A stretch of 17,863 nt of DNA from JBALVO01 sp036961445 (lineage in GTDB: Bacteria; Pseudomonadota; Gammaproteobacteria; Pseudomonadales; Halieaceae), in assembly GCA_036961445.1 (NCBI GenBank), contig JBALVO010000072.1, positions 1 through 17,863 of the forward strand, given 5' to 3'. Position numbers and translations under genes: made by a program. This document shows, in pieces, positions 13,512-17,863 of the stretch (the first letter of the stretch is position 1; every line of letters begins with the position of its first letter). The notes below the pieces were generated by a model. That model saw only the letters and a program-made list of their open reading frames with translations, did not search any database and was not told where the DNA came from.

Positions 13512-14408
13512 ATGGCAATGAAGTACCTGGATATTACCGGAGTGGGCATAGAGTTCGACACCAATGGCAGCAAATTTCGCGCGTTGCAAAATGTCAATCT
13601 GAAGCTGGATAAGGGTGAGTTCGTATCCTTGATCGGACACTCCGGTTGTGGCAAGTCCACGGTGTTAAATATTGTGGCTGGACTGCATCGGGCGACTGAA
13701 GGTGGTGTTGTGCTGGAGGGCAAAGAGGTAAGTGAGCCGGGGCCTGACCGCGCTGTTGTTTTTCAGAACCACTCTTTGATGCCATGGTTGAGCGTCTACG
13801 ACAATGTGGCACTGGCAGTGAACCAGGTGTTTCGCAAAAGTAAATCACGGGTAGAGCGCAAGCAGTGGATCGAACACAATCTGCAACTGGTCAATATGGA
13901 CCATGCGATGGACAAGTTTCCCGGGGAGATTTCCGGCGGCATGAAGCAGCGGGTGGGAATTGCACGCTGTCTAGCTATGCAGCCCAAAGTGCTATTGATG
14001 GATGAGCCTTTTGGAGCACTGGATGCATTGACCCGGGCTCAGTTGCAAGACTCCCTTATGAGTATTCAGGCAGAGTTGGGCAATACGGTGATTATGATTA
14101 CCCACGATGTGGATGAGGCGGTGTTGCTGTCAGATCGTATTGTAATGATGACTAATGGGCCGGCTGCGACCATAGGAGAAATTCTTCAGGTCAAGCTGGC
14201 GCGACCCAGGGATCGTTTGGCACTGGCGGAAGATCCAGAGTTTGTGCACTTGCGCCAACAGGTGCTGGCATTCCTTTATGCTAAACACGGCACCGGGCAG
14301 CACAGCGAGCCTGCGTTGACAGAACGCGAGCAAGCCTCGCCGAAATTGGCAGCGGTGCAACCTGGAACTGAGTCCGATAGTCGTCGCCACAGTATTGCAG
14401 CGGCGTAA
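13512..14408 (+). CDS. nrtD: Nitrate ABC transporter, ATP-binding protein (NrtD-type)
   Basis: The ATPase that powers the NrtAB transporter. In the 298-residue product the Walker A motif is GHSGCGKST (42-50), the Q-loop glutamine is at 85 (VFQNHSLMPW), the signature is SGGMKQR (141-147), Walker B is LLMDEP (161-166) and the H-loop histidine is at 198 (MITHDVDEA). The protein ends about 40 residues after the nucleotide-binding domain. It has no C-terminal NrtA-like regulatory domain, so it resembles NrtD rather than cyanobacterial NrtC, and one gene probably supplies both ATPase copies. Many annotators would call it nrtC in a three-gene transporter. AAGGAG (13499-13504) lies 7 bases before the ATG. 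The next gene starts 3 bases after the stop. Confidence 0.92.
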   Translation: MAMKYLDITGVGIEFDTNGSKFRALQNVNLKLDKGEFVSLIGHSGCGKSTVLNIVAGLHRATEGGVVLEGKEVSEPGPDRAVVFQNHSLMPWLSVYDNVALAVNQVFRKSKSRVERKQWIEHNLQLVNMDHAMDKFPGEISGGMKQRVGIARCLAMQPKVLLMDEPFGALDALTRAQLQDSLMSIQAELGNTVIMITHDVDEAVLLSDRIVMMTNGPAATIGEILQVKLARPRDRLALAEDPEFVHLRQQVLAFLYAKHGTGQHSEPALTEREQASPKLAAVQPGTESDSRRHSIAAA

Positions 14409-14411
14409 CGT

Positions 14412-15635
14412 ATGACGCAGCGTCTTTTAATTATCGGTGCTGGCATGGCGACAGCCTACCTGCTGCAGGAATTGTCCGGCTGTGATCATGGCATGACTAT
14501 CACTGTGATCGGCGACGAGCCCGAAGTTTGCTACAACCGCGTGCTGTTGTCCGGTGTGCTGGCCGGGGAGACTGCAGAGCATGATTTGCAGATGTTAGAC
14601 ACGACCAGCGTCATTGGGGCTGTGCAGTTCCTCGCGGGAACCCGGGTAGATGCGGTAGATACACGAAATCGTTATGTGCTTACTGACCGTGGGGAAAGCC
14701 TCTCCTACGACCTGCTGGTTTTTGCTACCGGAGCGAACGTGGCCCGGCCATCGGTTGCCAGAAACGGCGCCAGTGGCATCACACAGCTGCGTACCCTGAC
14801 CGACGTGCGACGCCTGCGCGATTTTGTCACGGGCGGCGACCGAGCAGTGGTGGTCGGCGGAGGTCTGCTGGGACTGGAGGCAGCCCATGGTCTGAATGCC
14901 CTGGGTTATGCAACCACGGTATTACACCGCCAACCCTATTTGATGAATAGACAACTGGATGCCGAGGGCGGGAATCTGTTGCGCATGACAATGGAGCGTT
15001 CGGGTATAGCCTTTCGGCTAGAGACCTCCGTAATTGCCCTGCAAACCCCGGGACAAAAACTGACTGCCATCACATTAGACGATGGTGAGGAACTGCCCTG
15101 CGATCTGTTGGTATTGGCGACCGGTATCGACCCGAATACGGAGCTGGCGCGTGCCGCTGGTATTGCCAGTGAGCGCGGCGTTTTGGTCGATAAATACATG
15201 CAGACTTCAGACGAATTTTGCTTTGCTCTGGGCGAATGCTCACAGCTTGGACAACACTGCGTTGGACTGGTGGCACCGATAAAGTTGCAGGCTCAGGTTT
15301 TGAGTCAACGCTTATTGGGTACCCCTGGGCCGGAGTTTGTGATTGAGAGCTGGCCCACGCAGTTGAAGATATCGGGCGTGGAGATTTTCAGCGCCGGCGC
15401 TCTGCGCGCTAACGGCGACGAATTAGTGTTGCGTGATGATAGCGCAGGTATATATCGCCGTCTGGTGTTGTGCGGTGACCGCCTGGTGTCTGCTGTGCTG
15501 GTAGGCGACAAGCGCGAGGGCACCTGGTACGCAGATTTGATTCGCACAGCGGCGGATATATCGCAGTATCGATCCGGCTTGATGTTTGGCAAAGATGTGA
15601 GTGAGGCGATGCAGTTATCTGCAGTCGCCGCTTGA
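14412..15635 (+). CDS. Stand-alone FAD/NAD(P)-dependent oxidoreductase of the nitrate cluster (NasB/NirB N-terminal-like)
   Basis: A 407-residue pyridine-nucleotide-disulphide-type flavoprotein. The FAD Rossmann motif is at the start (LLIIGAGMATAYLLQEL, about 5-21) and the NAD(P) motif VVGGGLLGLEA is near residue 148. The second FAD motif is around LATGIDPNTE and FALGECSQLGQH. It resembles the N-terminal flavin part of the NirB encoded directly downstream, so the two are tandem paralogues. It has no BFD-type cysteine cluster and no haem domain. From context it probably passes electrons from NAD(P)H to the assimilatory nitrate reductase expected downstream, the role of NasB or NasC elsewhere, but the acceptor is not shown. 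It starts 3 bases after the ATPase gene, and nirB follows 18 bases after its stop. A rubredoxin-reductase-like role is the main alternative. Confidence 0.8.
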   Translation: MTQRLLIIGAGMATAYLLQELSGCDHGMTITVIGDEPEVCYNRVLLSGVLAGETAEHDLQMLDTTSVIGAVQFLAGTRVDAVDTRNRYVLTDRGESLSYDLLVFATGANVARPSVARNGASGITQLRTLTDVRRLRDFVTGGDRAVVVGGGLLGLEAAHGLNALGYATTVLHRQPYLMNRQLDAEGGNLLRMTMERSGIAFRLETSVIALQTPGQKLTAITLDDGEELPCDLLVLATGIDPNTELARAAGIASERGVLVDKYMQTSDEFCFALGECSQLGQHCVGLVAPIKLQAQVLSQRLLGTPGPEFVIESWPTQLKISGVEIFSAGALRANGDELVLRDDSAGIYRRLVLCGDRLVSAVLVGDKREGTWYADLIRTAADISQYRSGLMFGKDVSEAMQLSAVAA

Positions 15636-15653
15636 AAACTTCGGAGAAAGATA

Positions 15654-17863
15654 GTGAGTAAACGAAAAATTGTTGTCGTCGGAAACGGCATGGTAGGCCA
15701 TCACTTTGTCCAGAACCTGGTCGATAGTGAGGCCGATGCCGATATTACAGTCCTGGGCGAAGAACCACGCCCGGCTTACGATCGTGTTCATCTTTCAGAT
15801 GTATTTGCTGGACGAGCTCCTGAAGAGCTGGCTATGGCGACCCGCGATACCTATAGAGACTGGGGTATTGATGCACACTTTGGCGATCCGGTAGTCAATG
15901 TTGAACGCGATGCCAAACGAGTTATTACCGAAAACGGCCGCGTATTCGCTTATGACAAGCTGGTGCTGGCCGCTGGTTCTTATCCGTTTGTGCCTCCGGT
16001 TCCAGGTGCAGATCATGAACGTTGCCTCACTTACCGCACGATAGATGACCTGGGAAGAATCAAAGCCAAGGCTAAAGGTAGTCGAATTGGTGTGGTAGTG
16101 GGTGGTGGCTTGCTGGGGCTGGAGTGTGCCAACGCGCTACAAAATCTTGGACTGGAAACACATGTTGTGGAATTTGCGCCGGGGCTGATGGGTGTGCAAT
16201 TGGACGAGGGTGGCTCTGGCATGTTGCGCCGTAAAATCGAGGCGTTGGATGTTCAGGTGCACACCGGTATGAACACAAAAAACATCAGTACTGGTGATGA
16301 GTGCGCGTTGAAAATGGAGTTCACGGACGGCACCAGTCTGGAGACAGACATGATCGTCTTCTCGGCGGGTATTCGTCCACGGGACAATCTGGCCAGGGAT
16401 TCGGAGCTGGCGGTAGGTGAGCGTGGCGGTATTGTTATCGATTACAAATGCAAGACCACCGACAGTGACATCTTTGCCATCGGTGAATGCGCTCTGTTCG
16501 GCGGACGTATCTACGGTCTGGTGGCTCCGGGTTATCGCATGGCCGAGGCGGTTGCGGCGCAGCTGTGTGGGCAGGATGCGCAATTTCGTGGCGCGGATAT
16601 GAGCACTAAATTGAAGCTGCTTGGTGTGGATGTGGGCTCTATTGGGGATGCTCACGGTCGCACCGAGGGATCACTGTCATTCCTGTTCAGTGATGGCCGC
16701 GAGGCCTGCTATAAGCGTCTGGTTACCAGCGCCGATGGCAAAGTACTATTAGGAGCGGTACTGGTCGGGGACTGTGCTGATTACGACACGCTGCTGCAAT
16801 ATTACTTGAATGAGATCGAGCTGCCGACTGACCCCCAGTGTCTGATTCTGCCTGCAACGGGGGAACAGCCACTACTGGGTTCTGGTGCGCTACCGGCCAC
16901 CGCGACCATATGCTCCTGCCACAATGTCACCAAGGGCGATATCGTCGGGGCCATTGATTCCGGCTGCGGCTCGTTGGGCGCAGTAAAGGTGCAGACTCAG
17001 GCAAGTTCAGGTTGCGGCGGTTGTGCCGCCATGCTCAAGAACCTGGTGGATGACGAACTGGCGACTCGCGGTGTCGAAGTGGACAAGAGTATTTGCGAGC
17101 ACTTTCCCTATACCAGACAGGAGCTTTATCACCTGGCCCAGATCGGTGTGATCAGGAACTTTGACGATATGCTGGCAGAGCACGGCCAGGGCAGGGGATG
17201 TGAGGTCTGTAAGCCCACCATCGCTTCCATCATGGCATCGCTGTGGAATGAACACATTCTTGATCCCAGGCATGTGGGATTGCAGGATACCAATGACACC
17301 TTTATGGCCAATATGCAAAAAGATGGTACATATTCCGTAGTGCCGCGGGTCGCCGGCGGTGAAATAACACCGCAGAAACTCATAGTGCTTGGTGAAGTGG
17401 CAAAGAAATATGGCCTGTATACCAAAATTACCGGTGCTCAGCGTATCGACCTGTTTGGTGCGCGGTTGAATGAGCTACCTCTGATCTGGCAAGAGCTGGT
17501 AGGGGCTGGATTTGAAACCGGGCACGCCTATGGCAAGTCTCTGCGCACGGTTAAATCATGTGTTGGCAGCACCTGGTGTCGCTTTGGGGTGCAGGACAGT
17601 GTGGCTATGGCAATAAGGTTGGAAGATCGTTACAAGGGCCTGCGCGGGCCGCACAAGATCAAGTCAGGCGTGTCCGGGTGTACTCGCGAGTGCGCTGAGG
17701 CCCAATCCAAGGACTTTGGCGTCATTGCCACTGAAAATGGCTGGAACCTCTACGTAGCTGGCAATGGTGGCATGAAACCACGACATGCAGATTTGTTCGC
17801 TATTGACCTGGACGATGACACCCTGATCAAGTACATCGATCGCTTCCTGATGTTCTATATACG
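15654..17863 (+). CDS. nirB: NAD(P)H-dependent assimilatory nitrite reductase, large subunit (3' end beyond window)
   Basis: NirB reduces nitrite to ammonium with six electrons from NAD(P)H, through FAD, iron-sulphur clusters and sirohaem, in the cytoplasm. The frame is open from GTG 15654 (CGGAGA at 15642-15647 upstream) to the window end, 736 codons of a usual 830-850. Visible are the FAD motif (VVVGNGMVG), the NAD motif VVGGGLLGLE and BFD-type cysteines C420, C422, C454 and C457. A second pair follows, C516 and C519 (GCEVCKPT). The sirohaem/[4Fe-4S] ligands C636, C642, C676 and C680 lie in SCVGSTWC and SGCTREC. All four ligands are present, so the enzyme should be active. The cluster order implies nirD and nitrate reductase genes just downstream. 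It is in the nrtA transcription unit. Confidence 0.95.
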   Translation, partial: MSKRKIVVVGNGMVGHHFVQNLVDSEADADITVLGEEPRPAYDRVHLSDVFAGRAPEELAMATRDTYRDWGIDAHFGDPVVNVERDAKRVITENGRVFAYDKLVLAAGSYPFVPPVPGADHERCLTYRTIDDLGRIKAKAKGSRIGVVVGGGLLGLECANALQNLGLETHVVEFAPGLMGVQLDEGGSGMLRRKIEALDVQVHTGMNTKNISTGDECALKMEFTDGTSLETDMIVFSAGIRPRDNLARDSELAVGERGGIVIDYKCKTTDSDIFAIGECALFGGRIYGLVAPGYRMAEAVAAQLCGQDAQFRGADMSTKLKLLGVDVGSIGDAHGRTEGSLSFLFSDGREACYKRLVTSADGKVLLGAVLVGDCADYDTLLQYYLNEIELPTDPQCLILPATGEQPLLGSGALPATATICSCHNVTKGDIVGAIDSGCGSLGAVKVQTQASSGCGGCAAMLKNLVDDELATRGVEVDKSICEHFPYTRQELYHLAQIGVIRNFDDMLAEHGQGRGCEVCKPTIASIMASLWNEHILDPRHVGLQDTNDTFMANMQKDGTYSVVPRVAGGEITPQKLIVLGEVAKKYGLYTKITGAQRIDLFGARLNELPLIWQELVGAGFETGHAYGKSLRTVKSCVGSTWCRFGVQDSVAMAIRLEDRYKGLRGPHKIKSGVSGCTRECAEAQSKDFGVIATENGWNLYVAGNGGMKPRHADLFAIDLDDDTLIKYIDRFLMFYI

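Noticed and set aside
1..17863. tRNA or rRNA genes, CRISPR arrays, insertion sequences, phage or toxin-antitoxin genes
   Set aside because: None was seen; no array-like repeats, transposase-like frames or tRNA-like folds were recognised by eye.

Overview
The window reads as a gammaproteobacterial chromosome, most likely a marine or aquatic heterotroph. The gene order nusA-infB-rbfA-truB-rpsO-pnp matches the classical gammaproteobacterial order, and the NtrC/sigma-54/IHF-type regulatory sites and the NasT-NasS plus NrtABC plus NirB set are typical of proteobacteria that assimilate nitrate. The exact genus cannot be fixed from the sequence; a cellvibrionalean or OM60/NOR5-like lineage is only a guess.

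Region 1 (1-7035) is the transcription/translation housekeeping block: the 3' end of nusA, infB (interrupted by a 100-N assembly gap), rbfA, truB, a rho-independent terminator, rpsO, a GC-rich intergenic hairpin, pnp, and a strong terminator. Region 2 (7036-7435) holds a convergent small cold-shock protein gene on the minus strand with its own promoter and a short leader.

Region 3 (about 7459-17863) is a nitrate/nitrite uptake and assimilation cluster, all on the plus strand. It appears to consist of two transcription units. The first is an outer-membrane porin of the alginate-export type, followed by nasT (ANTAR antiterminator) and nasS (cytoplasmic nitrate sensor). The second is nrtA-nrtB-nrtD (nitrate ABC transporter), a stand-alone FAD/NAD(P) oxidoreductase, and nirB (assimilatory nitrite reductase large subunit, running off the window end). 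The rest of nirB, and probably nirD and the nitrate reductase catalytic gene, should lie just downstream.

Regulation is the most interesting part. Upstream of nrtA lie two NtrC-like sites, a 13/13 IHF consensus match and a near-consensus sigma-54 -24/-12 element in the classical order and spacing. The porin unit has its own strong sigma-54 element with an IHF-like site. Its leader then carries two tandem hairpins with six-base loops that both have A at position 1 and G at position 4, the known signature of ANTAR-protein RNA targets. A short terminator-like hairpin follows. I infer that NasT, released from NasS by nitrate, permits read-through into the porin-nasT-nasS operon itself, making outer-membrane porin supply and the sensor pair self-regulated, while low nitrogen (NtrC) gates both units.
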